64,000 nt of DNA from Motiliproteus sp041586615. Its GTDB lineage: Bacteria; Pseudomonadota; Gammaproteobacteria; Pseudomonadales; Balneatricaceae. Under the pieces are notes generated by a model. It did not search any database. It was given only the letters and a program-made list of their open reading frames with translations, and had not been told where the DNA came from. The translations under genes were made by a program, and so were the position numbers. Position 1 is the stretch's first letter; the number at the start of each line of letters is the position of its first letter. Of the stretch, positions 51,530 through 61,100 are shown in pieces. The stretch lies in NCBI GenBank assembly GCA_041586615.1, contig JBFGZS010000001.1:62001-126000 (forward strand), in the 5' to 3' direction.

Positions 51530-51649
51530 CAGCGCTGACTTTGTCACCACGCTGCAAAACAGCCGAATAAGCCCAGAGACTCGGCTTTTGCACCAGGGTC
51601 GATCAATTACCTCCTGAACCGCTACAATCCCCGAGGTTAAGAAGCGTTA

Positions 51650-52750
51650 ATGGCTGCAACACAGAACACACCCCATTCAACCGACCCGCACGCGCATTCG
51701 GTTTCTCTTCGTCCCGATGCACGGCGCTTCTGCGTGGCGCCCATGCTCGACTGGACGGATCGTCACTGCCGGTATTTTCACCGTTTATTAAGCAAAAACG
51801 CGCTGCTGTACACCGAGATGGTCACGACCGGTGCGTTACTGCATGCCGATGTCGGCCGCTTCCTGGATTTCGACCCCCTTGAACAGCCTGTTGCGCTACA
51901 ACTGGGCGGCAGCAACCCCACTGAGCTCGCCCATTGTGCACACCTTGCACAACAGTGGGGCTACCAGGAAGTTAATCTTAACGTCGGCTGCCCCAGCGAC
52001 AGGGTCCAGAACGGGATGTTCGGCGCCTGCTTGATGGCGGACGCGCAGCGCGTCTACGACGGTCTTGCCGCGATGCTGGACCGCGTGGATATCCCCGTGA
52101 CGATCAAGCACCGGATCGGTATTGACGCGCATGACAGCTACGAGTTCCTGCACCAATTCGTTGAAAAAGTAGCGACGTCGGGTTGCTCAACCTTTATCGT
52201 CCATGCCCGCAAAGCCATCCTGCAGGGGCTCAGCCCAAAAGAAAACCGCCACATTCCGCCCCTGATCTACGACCGTGTTTATCGTCTTAAACACGATTTC
52301 CCGCAACTGGAAATCATCATTAATGGGGGAATCACAACCTTTACCGACATCGATCAGCATCTGACGCATGTCGATGGCGTCATGGTCGGCCGTGAAGCCT
52401 ACCAGAACCCGATGCTCCTCACCGACGTAGATCAGCGCGTGTACGGCTGCGACACCGCCGCGGTCGATCTGGCGCACGTTATCGACCAACTCTGCGACTA
52501 CTGCGATCGCGAACAAGCCAAGGGCGCCCAACTAGGGTGGATCACCCGCCATGTGCTCGGTTTGTTTCAAGGCCAACCTGGCGCGCGGCGCTATCGGCGC
52601 TATATCAGCGAAAACGCCCACAAACCCGGCGCCACCAGCGCCGTGCTGCGCGACGCTGTCGCGCAACTAGTCCCGCCCGATTCCCAACAGGCTTATACTA
52701 ACAATCCTTCGAACATCAAAGAGATAACACTCGATGGCCAACCTGCTTGA
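51650..52750 (+). CDS. dusA: tRNA-dihydrouridine(20/20a) synthase
   Basis: 366-residue flavoenzyme that reduces uridine to dihydrouridine in the tRNA D-loop. Motifs: RRFCVAPMLDWTDRHCRYFHR, YTEMVTTGALLH, LNVGCPSDRVQNGMFGACLMAD (the proton-donor Cys is Cys127), KHRIGID, FIVHARKAILQGLSPKENR and NGGITTFTD. These are specific to the DusA branch. It has a polar N-terminal extension of about 22 residues. It overlaps tal by 17 bp, so the two genes are translationally coupled. Confidence 0.95.
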   Translation: MAATQNTPHSTDPHAHSVSLRPDARRFCVAPMLDWTDRHCRYFHRLLSKNALLYTEMVTTGALLHADVGRFLDFDPLEQPVALQLGGSNPTELAHCAHLAQQWGYQEVNLNVGCPSDRVQNGMFGACLMADAQRVYDGLAAMLDRVDIPVTIKHRIGIDAHDSYEFLHQFVEKVATSGCSTFIVHARKAILQGLSPKENRHIPPLIYDRVYRLKHDFPQLEIIINGGITTFTDIDQHLTHVDGVMVGREAYQNPMLLTDVDQRVYGCDTAAVDLAHVIDQLCDYCDREQAKGAQLGWITRHVLGLFQGQPGARRYRRYISENAHKPGATSAVLRDAVAQLVPPDSQQAYTNNPSNIKEITLDGQPA

Positions 52751-53699
52751 GCAACTTAAGACCATAACCACCGTTGTCGCCGATACGGGCGAGTTCGAAT
52801 CGATTAAACGCTTTGCGCCCGTAGACGCCACCACCAATCCATCACTCATTCTCAAGGCCGCCCAGCAAGCCGAATACGCCCCCTTGCTGCAGGATGTCGC
52901 TATACGCGCGGATGCGGCCGGCATCGCACCGGATCAGCGCATCAGCTATATGGCCGACCGCCTGGCGGTTAATTTCGGACTGGAGATCCTCAAGGTGATC
53001 CCCGGACGCATCTCCACCGAAGTCGATTCGCGCCTCTCCTTTGATACCGAAGCGACCGTTAACAAGGCCCGCGAGATTATCGCCCTGTATAACGACGCCG
53101 GCGTCAGCAAGGAGCGCGTTTTAATCAAAATCGCATCCACCTGGGAAGGCATTCAGGCGGCCGCACAACTGGAAAAAGAGGGTATCAACTGCAATCTGAC
53201 GCTGCTGTTCGGCTTTGCCCAGGCCGTGGCGTGCGCCGAAGCCGGTGCGTTCCTGATCTCACCGTTTGTGGGTCGTATCCTAGACTGGTTCAAAGCATCC
53301 ACCGGCCGCGACAGCTATGCCGCCAGCGAAGATCCGGGCGTACTGTCCGTGACCCGTATCTACAACTACTACAAGCAGCATGGCTACGACACCATCGTCA
53401 TGGGCGCCAGCTTCCGCAACAGCGGCGAGCTGATCGAGCTAGCCGGCTGTGACCGCCTCACGATCAGTCCCGCCTTGCTGGATGAGCTCGCCGCAACCGA
53501 GGGTACACTGGTGCGCAAGCTTTCCCCTCAACGCGCTCCCGACAGCCAAAGCACGGCCGAGGAGAGGCTTAGCCTCAATGAAAAGCAGTTCCGCTGGATG
53601 ATGAACGAAGACGCCATGGCGACGGAAAAACTCGCCGAAGGGATCAGAAACTTCAGCGCCGACCAGATCAAGCTCGAAGCCCTGTTGCAGTCGCTCTGA
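52734..53699 (+). CDS. tal: Transaldolase
   Basis: 321 residues. Moves a dihydroxyacetone unit between sugar phosphates in the pentose phosphate pathway. The Schiff-base lysine is Lys132 in RVLIKIASTWEGI; other motifs are VDATTNPSLIL, GRISTEVDSRLSFDTEAT and NLTLLFGFAQAVACAEAGAFLISPFVGRILDW. Length and sequence match the TalB type. Its ATG lies within the end of dusA. Confidence 0.96.
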   Translation: MANLLEQLKTITTVVADTGEFESIKRFAPVDATTNPSLILKAAQQAEYAPLLQDVAIRADAAGIAPDQRISYMADRLAVNFGLEILKVIPGRISTEVDSRLSFDTEATVNKAREIIALYNDAGVSKERVLIKIASTWEGIQAAAQLEKEGINCNLTLLFGFAQAVACAEAGAFLISPFVGRILDWFKASTGRDSYAASEDPGVLSVTRIYNYYKQHGYDTIVMGASFRNSGELIELAGCDRLTISPALLDELAATEGTLVRKLSPQRAPDSQSTAEERLSLNEKQFRWMMNEDAMATEKLAEGIRNFSADQIKLEALLQSL

Positions 53700-53714
53700 T
53701 CGAAGACAGATAGC

Positions 53715-53754
53715 CGCTATGCCTGAAGCGTACTTTCGCTCTTCAGGCATAGCG
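53715..53754. terminator. Strong hairpin between convergent genes
   Basis: A perfect 14-bp inverted repeat, CGCTATGCCTGAAG (53715-53728) and CTTCAGGCATAGCG (53741-53754), with a 12-nt loop, lies between tal and the opposing STAS gene. It has no T-run on either strand, so it is a possible bidirectional barrier and not a textbook terminator. Confidence 0.5.
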
Positions 53755-53804
53755 CGTGCGTGGAAGCTCGGTAGCGATTTTTGCCGCAAAGGCTACGCGA
53801 GCTC

Positions 53805-53886
53805 TCGTTTGTCGTTTGTCGTTTGTCGTTTGTAGCCTGTAGCCTGTAGCCTGTAGCCTGTAGCCTGTAGCCTGTAGCCTGTAGCC
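53805..53886. repeat. Two abutting heptanucleotide repeat arrays
   Basis: Four units of TCGTTTG (53805-53832) pass directly into seven units of TAGCCTG (53833-53881), then TAGCC. The array ends 8 bp before the stop codon of the leftward STAS gene. The two arrays share the same 7-bp phase. Confidence 0.95.
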
Positions 53887-53893
53887 GAAAACC

Positions 53894-54376
53894 CTATTCC
53901 CACTCCAGCGAACGCACCAGGTCTTTGAAGCTTTCGCGATTATGCTCATTCAGATCCATCAGCACGCGATGGGCATCCAGCACGCGGTTGCGCACCTGCT
54001 CTTCCGATTCCTGCATCACCTCAAGCTCCTGAAGCTGCTGAGGACCATCGACGGCCTCGCGGATCAGAAAAAACACCTTATCGAAGCCCATGCTTAACAG
54101 AATGCGGCTGATATCGTCGTTGGTGGACACAATGGTGGGACGAAGGTGGTGATGCTGCTTTAATTTGACCGAAATTTTTGCCAGCAATCCCAAAGACGTG
54201 CTGTCAATACCTTCGGTTTCGGTCAAGTCGATAATGACCGTCTGAAAATTTTCAGTATCGAGCATATGCTCAAGAAAGTGATCAAGGGTGCTGCACAACG
54301 TGAGTCGCACATCTCCAATAAACTTCAGGACGTAGTGTCCCTCTTTCTCGGCAACTAAAATCTTTCCGCTTTGCAT
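53894..54376 (-). CDS. STAS-domain anti-sigma-factor antagonist (HsbA-like)
   Basis: 160 residues. An STAS domain with the phosphorylatable serine motif GIDSTSLGLLAKIS (Ser59), preceded by NFQTVIIDLTETE. Such proteins cycle between phosphorylated and free forms to control an anti-sigma factor. The C-terminal 50 residues are charged and helical, as in the HsbA type, where the protein controls FlgM and biofilm or motility choice in Pseudomonas. It lies 62 bp downstream of the PP2C phosphatase gene on the same strand, the expected partner. No hptB or flagellar gene is in the window, so the exact pathway is inferred. Confidence 0.82.
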   Translation of the reverse strand: MQSGKILVAEKEGHYVLKFIGDVRLTLCSTLDHFLEHMLDTENFQTVIIDLTETEGIDSTSLGLLAKISVKLKQHHHLRPTIVSTNDDISRILLSMGFDKVFFLIREAVDGPQQLQELEVMQESEEQVRNRVLDAHRVLMDLNEHNRESFKDLVRSLEWE

Positions 54377-54438
54377 TATCAGACAACTCAGAACATATCA
54401 GCTAAAACAAACATCAACGATGCTTATGCCAAAACCGG

Positions 54439-55602
54439 TCAAACGCCCCGCGACACACTCAATACAGCAATATCATCAGGCGCATCCTCAAGCCGATCGA
54501 CGCCGAGCGCCACAGCCAGGTCAGTAAGGCCATCATAGCCCCGCGCCGCTACATCAAGCAACATTTGTTCCTTCTCTTTAAGGCTCGGCAGATCCAGGAC
54601 CTCGAGGATGCCGTCAGAAAAGAGTGTCAAGGTGAAATTATCCTCCAGTTCGACGATACGTCCGTCAAACTGGGCATCATCAAACAGCCCTACCGGCATG
54701 CCGGTCCCGGCCAGAAACTCGGCCTTACCATTTTGCTGCAGGATCGGCATCGGGTAATGCCCGCCGACACCATACTGCAAGGTATTCTCGATTCGATCCA
54801 GCAGGCCGATAAAAATCGTCAGATGCTTACCCAGGCCGGTTTCAAGTAACTCTTTGTTAATTCTCACCAACACATCGGTCGGCGATAAGATATGGAAGCT
54901 ACTGCCGCGGTTATAATTACGCAACAGTCGATTGGTCATATTTTTCAACAACACCGTCACAAACGCCGATGACGCACCGTGCCCTGAGATATCAGCGAGG
55001 TAAAACATGGTCAGGGAGTCGGAAATTCGGAAAAAATCGATAAAGTCACCGCTCAGAAAGAGCGACGGGGCTATCTGGTATTCGAAACGATAATCATTGA
55101 TGACCATCTCTTTGGGCGGCAGCATTTTACGCTGCACATGGCGTCCCGCCTGCTGATCCTCTTTCAGCAAGCCGAGGCTCTGCTCTAACTCGCGGCGGTA
55201 ATAGGCGTTATCCAGAATAACTTTAGCCCGCGCGACATGGCGCTTAAGCGATTTACCCAGCGCCACCCGGTCTTGGATCGGCAGGGTAAAAAAGTCGCTG
55301 ACCCCATGTCGCAGCGCCCAGATAACCTGTTGCGGATCAGGGGCATCCGATAACAACACCACCGGGCCGGGCGCGACGGCCTCGACCAACGTATCGATCC
55401 AGTCCGAATCCGTCTCGATAACGGCACGGACCAGCACCACACCCGGATCATGCTTAGCCAGCAGCGCCAGCACCTGCTGGCGTTCGCTGACCAGCCTCAC
55501 CTGTACCTGGCTCCCCAGCGCCGTTCGGACCAGATCCAGCAACCCGTCACCAGGTTGTGGCTTCTCATCGACGAGCAGAACCAACGGATTTTCAGCGTTC
55601 AT
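54439..55602 (-). CDS. PP2C-type phosphatase with a degenerate receiver domain (HsbR-like)
   Basis: 387 residues. Residues about 7-120 have a response-regulator fold but lack key residues: the phospho-acceptor position after VVLV is Arg59, and the expected Lys of the fifth strand is absent (FFTLPI). The acidic pair Asp12/Glu13 remains. After a helical linker comes a PP2C/RsbU-type Ser/Thr phosphatase (about 190-387) with SGDFIDFF, FYLADISGHGASSAFV, YGVGGHYPMPI, TLFSDGILE and PDDIAVLSV, which supply the metal-binding aspartates. It probably dephosphorylates the STAS protein encoded next. Input may come through protein binding and not phosphorylation. Confidence 0.85.
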   Translation of the reverse strand: MNAENPLVLLVDEKPQPGDGLLDLVRTALGSQVQVRLVSERQQVLALLAKHDPGVVLVRAVIETDSDWIDTLVEAVAPGPVVLLSDAPDPQQVIWALRHGVSDFFTLPIQDRVALGKSLKRHVARAKVILDNAYYRRELEQSLGLLKEDQQAGRHVQRKMLPPKEMVINDYRFEYQIAPSLFLSGDFIDFFRISDSLTMFYLADISGHGASSAFVTVLLKNMTNRLLRNYNRGSSFHILSPTDVLVRINKELLETGLGKHLTIFIGLLDRIENTLQYGVGGHYPMPILQQNGKAEFLAGTGMPVGLFDDAQFDGRIVELEDNFTLTLFSDGILEVLDLPSLKEKEQMLLDVAARGYDGLTDLAVALGVDRLEDAPDDIAVLSVSRGV

Positions 55603-55725
55603 AAGATCGCTTTGTTGTCATTGCGTGCATCAACATCACCTGATTCACCGAGACCGCTAGGCCGTTATACCGTTAGATCGGCCACGACGGCAATTAATTC
55701 AGTGCTTATTACCTATTAATCACGA

Positions 55726-56436
55726 CTAGAAGCCATCATCTTTATACACATCGGCCACGTCACCGTCGCTGATCTCAAAGATTCGCCGCTGGAGATAGGC
55801 ATCGCGAACGAAGCTGTATTTATCGCCACTGATCAGCTTCTCGACCGCCATCAGACGGCCACGGGTCTCCACGACATCCAGCGCCGTCAGGGCATAATAG
55901 CCACGCTCACTCTCGACGTAATTGATCGGATCGTCCACCGTGTCAACGATACGGCCTACGCCGTCGCGCAGCGTACTCGGCCCCAGCAACGGCAATACCA
56001 GATACGCGCCGCTACCCACGCCCCAATAGCCCAGGGTCTGACCAAAATCTTCATCATTGCGCGGCAAACCAAACGCCGTTGCCACATCGAACAATCCCGC
56101 CACGCCAAAGACGGTGTTAAACATAAGACGACTGGTATCCTGCGCCGCCTGGTGAAACTTAAACTGCAGCAGATTATTCACCAGCGTGCGCACACCAGCC
56201 AAATTAGCAAAGAAGTTGCTGACACTGCGCTCGACCGGGTCAAGCGTGATCGCTTTATACCCCTTGGTGACCGGTAACAGCAGATACTGATCCAGGGTGT
56301 CATTAACAGTAAACACTTTACGGTTTAGCCACTCGAGGGGGTCGCCCTGACGATAATCATCACTCTCGGCTACCGCCGTGCCGCTAAACAGCAGCAATAA
56401 CAAGAGGACTCGGACTAACCAACGCGTATTCAACAC
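55726..56436 (-). CDS. mlaA: MlaA (VacJ) family phospholipid-transport protein, no lipobox
   Basis: About 236 residues. It belongs to the outer-membrane partner of the Mla system that removes misplaced phospholipids from the outer leaflet. Family blocks: DPLEWLNRKVFTVNDTLDQYLLLP, VSNFFANLAGVRTLVNNLLQF, NTVFGVAGLFDVAT, DFGQTLGYWGVGSGAYLVLPLLGPSTLRDG. E. coli MlaA is a lipoprotein; here the signal peptide (VLLLLLLFSGTAVA) is followed by Glu-Ser and has no cysteine, so it appears to be cleaved by ordinary signal peptidase. Start chosen as GTG at 56436 with GAGGG upstream; TTG 56433 or GTG 56457 are alternatives. Confidence 0.88.
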   Translation of the reverse strand: MLNTRWLVRVLLLLLLFSGTAVAESDDYRQGDPLEWLNRKVFTVNDTLDQYLLLPVTKGYKAITLDPVERSVSNFFANLAGVRTLVNNLLQFKFHQAAQDTSRLMFNTVFGVAGLFDVATAFGLPRNDEDFGQTLGYWGVGSGAYLVLPLLGPSTLRDGVGRIVDTVDDPINYVESERGYYALTALDVVETRGRLMAVEKLISGDKYSFVRDAYLQRRIFEISDGDVADVYKDDGF

Positions 56437-56621
56437 AGCACCCTCAGCATGACGCACACTCGCTGAAAAAGCCCACCGAAACGGGCTGAATTTTGCAGCG
56501 CAAAAAAGAAATCGATAATACCATCAGTATTGGCTTTTTCGCCAGTAGGAACTGCGGGCGCCCGCCAAGACAACCCCCTCTGCGTATACTCGTTATAAAC
56601 TAGGTCCGGCTCGCCACCACT

Positions 56622-56647
56622 AAAAAAAAGCCCCGCATAAGCGGGGC
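56622..56647 (-). terminator. Rho-independent terminator of the porin gene
   Basis: Read on the minus strand: GCCCCGC, loop TTAT, GCGGGGC, then eight T residues (56629 down to 56622). It lies 28 bp after the porin stop codon. Confidence 0.95.
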
Positions 56648-56675
56648 CTCTATTTAAAGCGCTAACAGCATCGAC

Positions 56676-57557
56676 TTAGAAGTCTACGCGGTAGCCTGCT
56701 TCAACACCGGTGGTGCCAGCATTATCCAGTAGCGCGGCAAAGACGCGTGCCTTCTTGCCCAGCTTCTGCTGAACTTCAAGCGACATGGAATCGTCAGCAT
56801 CGTTGTCGTCGGTGGCGAAGTTAGCCAGCAGCATGGTGTTACCCATGGTGTAGGAACCCGCTACTTCGAAGCCATCTTCTTTACCGGCACCCAGCGTCTC
56901 GGCTGCACGGAAACGTGCGCCCACGTACAGGGCATCCATGGTGTAGGATGCGGACAGTGCCGAGTTGGTGCCTGTGCCTGCGCCCGTTCCCTGCGTGTCG
57001 ATGATCGATGCGGCTAACGCCAGACCACCCACGGAGTACTGCGCAGAAAGGCTGAACGCATCCAGGTCTTCACCGTTCGCGTTGTTTGCACCAATGACCG
57101 CCGCGGATAGCTTCATGCCGTTCATCTCAGGCGTGTAATAGGCAACTTGGTTGCCCATGCGATGCTGACCCACATCGTAGACGGTTGCGCCGGAAGTACC
57201 GTTATCCAGAATATCCGTTACAAAACCGGTCCAGACGGTGTGGGCAGTCCACATCCGACCAACTTGCACCTTACCGAAATCCCCCTCGGCACCGACATAG
57301 GCCAGACGGCCGCCGGAAAGAGCGCCCGTTGAGGTGCTTACAGCCTGCTCGAAGTGAGCAAACGCCTTGGCGCCGCTAAACAGCGCGGAAGAGCCCTTAA
57401 TACCGATACGGGAAGAGTTGTCGGTGACATTTAATTCTGCACCGTCCATCAGCTGAACTTTAGTACGCAGCGAGCCGTACAGTGTCGCGTCGGCTTGCGC
57501 CATGATTGGAGCCGTCATTGCGCCGGCAACGGCCAGTGCGATAAGTGACTTCTTCAT
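56676..57557 (-). CDS. Gram-negative porin (general outer-membrane porin)
   Basis: 293 residues. Signal peptide KKSLIALAVAGAMTAPIMAQA, then a beta-barrel starting ATLYGSLRTKVQL and ending in the C-terminal aromatic GVEAGYRVDF, the sorting signal for outer-membrane insertion. Alternating amphipathic strands such as KAFAHFEQAV and ASYTMDALYVGARFRA run throughout. A loop (about residues 100-130, GFVTDILDNGTSGATVYDVG) could be the constriction loop. It forms diffusion channels for small solutes. The ATG at 57557 has AGGGGA upstream; an earlier in-frame start at 57584 is rejected. Its own terminator suggests a single-gene unit. Confidence 0.9.
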   Translation of the reverse strand: MKKSLIALAVAGAMTAPIMAQADATLYGSLRTKVQLMDGAELNVTDNSSRIGIKGSSALFSGAKAFAHFEQAVSTSTGALSGGRLAYVGAEGDFGKVQVGRMWTAHTVWTGFVTDILDNGTSGATVYDVGQHRMGNQVAYYTPEMNGMKLSAAVIGANNANGEDLDAFSLSAQYSVGGLALAASIIDTQGTGAGTGTNSALSASYTMDALYVGARFRAAETLGAGKEDGFEVAGSYTMGNTMLLANFATDDNDADDSMSLEVQQKLGKKARVFAALLDNAGTTGVEAGYRVDF

Positions 57558-58020
57558 TAATAATTCCCCTTCAGTTTTTAACATTCTGGTAGTTAAAACT
57601 TAATTTATTGTTAGGTATTTTCAGGCTTCCCTGCGGGTCCGGGCTCGTCTAAAAACACTTTATGTTTCAAACGAAGCTCACTCTAACCCAGCTCACAGCA
57701 AAAATGTAGGCCCTTCAATAAAAAACCAAACCTTTCCCTGACTTTTTTAGCCCCTTTTATTGACTTTTGCAATGCAGCATTCGCTTTTCAGACTAAAAAA
57801 CCTGAAAACGGCTCAAAGAGCCGATCGATGATATCTCTCGGCGATTCAACACGTTTCGGCGAATACAGACGCCGATCTACTGTCCAGCGTCGCAGAGCAT
57901 AGCCGCCACCCCCACGGCAACCCCGCCCCCCGATCAGACCTTTGCTTATTAACCTGGCATCAAAATACCGATCCGTTCGGTCTTTTGATGACGACAAGAC
58001 CGGCGCCTGTCCGTCCTTGT
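57558..58020. other. Non-coding region upstream of the porin gene
   Basis: No gene is seen. The first 230 bp are relatively AT-rich and would hold the porin promoter and leader. A hairpin CAAAATACCGA/TCGGTCTTTTG with one mismatch lies at 57961-57987. The stretch ends at copy 2 of the dispersed repeat. Confidence 0.5.
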
Positions 58021-58101
58021 CTCACGTGGCTTTACGCCACGGCGATTCATCCATGAACCGCCTATTAAGGCGGCATTTTTGCACGGTATTACGTTGCCGC
58101 C
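58021..58101 (-). repeat. Dispersed structured repeat, copy 2
   Basis: An 81-bp element, about 87% identical to 46230-46311 in the opposite orientation. The palindrome reads GGCGGTTCAT-GG-ATGAATCGCC on the minus strand, with one G-T wobble compared with the perfect stem of copy 1. The side hairpin is longer here (CGTGGC/GCCACG). It lies just downstream of the hrpA stop codon (58149) on the same strand, so it would be transcribed with the end of hrpA. Confidence 0.85.
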
Positions 58102-58148
58102 TTAATATCCGCGCCGGAACAAAAAAACGGACCGGTTGAACGCTCCTG

Positions 58149-61100
58149 CTAACCGGCCAATTTAGCCACCTGGCCCTTGACGCGCTTTTCCGACACGGTG
58201 AAGCGGGTACCCAGTTGTTGGGCAAACAGCGACACCCGGTACTCTTCCAGCATCCAGCGTAACGTTGCCAGTTCCGGATCGACGCAGCCCTGTTGACGCG
58301 CCCGCTGCTCACCCCGGGTGTAGGCCTGCCAAAAATGCTGTAACTGATCGCAGCACACGCGCTGGCGGGGCAGTTCTTGCTTGAAACGAGCGAGACGCTG
58401 CTCGATGGCCTCCAGGTAGCGTGGATATTGCTCCAACCAGGTTAACGGGGTGTCACGCAGAAAGCCGTCATATACCAGATGATCAAGCTGAAACCGGATA
58501 TCTTTCAAGACCAGCGCCCATTCAAGGTGGATCGATCCGGACAGGGCTTTATTGATCCGCTGCGTGCGGGTCGCGATTTTCAGCAACAGGTCGGCCAACG
58601 CTTCGGCATGCGTCACTAGCGCCGCTTTGCCCGCCGTCAAACAGGCATCAAACTGCGCCTGCGTGCGGGGTAGCGGCTGCTCGCGCAAAAATGCCGATTG
58701 AATCGCCGCGTCGATCAAGGCTTCCTGCAGCGCCTCACGGCGAATCACTTTTGCCAACATTAACGCGGCTCTATCCAACGCCGGCAGCTGCTTGCGCAGC
58801 CGCTTCACCTGCTGCGGCAGCTGGCACTTCAGGAGCGCAATCACGCCATGGCAATGGGCCTGCTCGGCCTGTTCGGCCGACTCGAGCAGCTTGACCGACA
58901 ACGCGCCCGCCTCAGCGACTAACGCCGGAAAAGCCGGAATTTTCATCCCGGCCTGCTCGCGGGTCACGCTGGCCGGTAAGGCGCCGAAGTCCCAGGATTC
59001 GACCTGCTCGCGCTCCCATTTCGACACAACGCGCTCGGGCGCCTGGGTGCGAATCTCGGCAAACTGTTGCCGGAGCGCTAACCAGTCGCGTCCCTGCGCA
59101 AGGAGTTTGCCATCGTCGTCGAGGACTTTGAGGTTGAAGCGGTGATGGGCATCGAGCCGCGGCAGGTCCCATTGGTCATCACTCACCCACACACCGCTCA
59201 TACGGCGCAGTTCACGCCCCAGGACCTGGGTTAAGGCGACATTATCGGGCGCCACCGTCTGCAAGATGGCATCAACATAATCGGGCACCGGCACGAAATT
59301 TTTACGCAGCGTCTTGGGCAGCCCCTTGATCAAGGCGATACATTTATCGCGCAGCATACCCGGCACCAACCATTCGAGGCGCTGCACCGGCAACAGCGCC
59401 AATGCCGCCGCCGGCAGTGAGACCGACACCCCATCATCATCGGCACCGGGGCTGAAGTGATAACTGAGCTTAAACTGCATCCCCTGCCACAGCAGCTGGT
59501 CCGGGTATTGCTGCTCGGTCACGCCCAGCGCCTGATGGCGCATCAGTTCCTCACGGGTCAGAAACAGGGCCTGTTTATCCGCCAATTCAAGGGTCTTGCG
59601 CCATTTTTCAAAGCCGGCACCGTTGGTGATCTGCTCACCGCCGTTTTTCAGCAGCTTCTCCTGATAGAACGCGAACAACTGCTCCTCATCGATCAGGATA
59701 TCGCGCCGGCGAGACTTATCTTCCAGCGCCTCGACTTCCTGCAACAGACTTCGATTATGCTGGAAAAACGGGGCGTTGCTGCGGTACTCCCCCTCGACCA
59801 GGGCCGAGCGGATAAAAATCTGCTGCGCCTGTTCGGGGTCGATCGGGCCAAAATGCACCCGGCGCTTGGGGATGATAACCAGGCCATAGAGCGACACCTG
59901 CTCGAAGGCCACCACCTGCGCCGGTTTTTTCTCCCAATGCGGCTCGCTGTAACTGCGCTTAAGCAACGAGCCCGCCAAGGGTTCGATCCAATCCGGCTCG
60001 ATCTGCGCGACACAGCGGGCAAACAGGGCGCGGGTTTCCACGAGCTCCGCGGCCATCAGCCATTTCGGCTGCTTCTTGCGCAACCCCGAGCCGGGAAACA
60101 ACAGAAACTTGCGATTGCGCGCGCCCAGGTAGGTTTTATCCTCCTGGCGAAACCCGATCTGCCCCAGCAAGCCCGCCAGCAAGGCTTGATGCAGGGGCGC
60201 GTAGCCGGCGGGGGTGGTGTTTTCGTGCAACCCGAGTTCTTTACAGGCCAGGTGCAGCTGACGATGCACATCGCGCCATTCCCGCATGCGCATAAACGAC
60301 AGAAAATGTTTCTTACAATAGGATCGCAGTTGCCCCTGGCTCGATTCCTGCCGCAACGGTTCATAGTGCTGCCACAGATTATAAAAACTGACAAAATCCG
60401 ACTGCGGGTCTTCGAAGCGCCGATGCTGTTCATCGGCCGCCTGCTGTTTGTCCAGCGGCCGTTCGCGGGGATCCTGAACGCTCAGGGCACTGGCGATCAC
60501 CAGCATTTCGGTCAATGCGTTATTTTGCGCGGCGGCCAGCAGCATCCGGCCGATGCGGGGATCAACCGGCAACCGGCACAGCTGCCGCCCCAAGGCGGTC
60601 ATGCGTTCGCGCGCATCCAACGCCCCCAACTCCTGTAACTGACGCACGCCGTCGCTGATCAACCGACTATCGGGGGGATCTATAAACGGAAAACTGTCGG
60701 TACGGCCCAGCTTCATCGCTTCCATCTGCAGAATAACCGCGGCAAGGTTGGAGCGCTGGATCTCTGGATCGGTAAAGGCGGGCCGGGACAGGAAGTCCTC
60801 TTCGCTATACAACCTGACACAGACCCCCTCGGCGATCCGGCCGCAGCGTCCTTTGCGCTGATTGGCGCTGGCCTGGGCGATCGCCTCAATAGGCAGGCGC
60901 TGCACCTTGGAACGGTAGCTGTAACGGCTGATACGGGCGTAACCGGTATCGATCACGTAGCGGATGCCCGGCACGGTCAGCGAGGTTTCCGCGACGTTCG
61001 TCGCCAGGACAATTCGGCGTCCACCGCCACCGGGATGGAAAATACGATTCTGCTCCGCATTACTCAGGCGGGCATACAGCGGTAGTACGTCGGTGTTGCG

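Noticed and set aside
59457..60638. 393-codon plus-strand frame inside hrpA
   Set aside because: Antisense to the conserved C-terminal half of HrpA; composition is that of a reversed coding frame.
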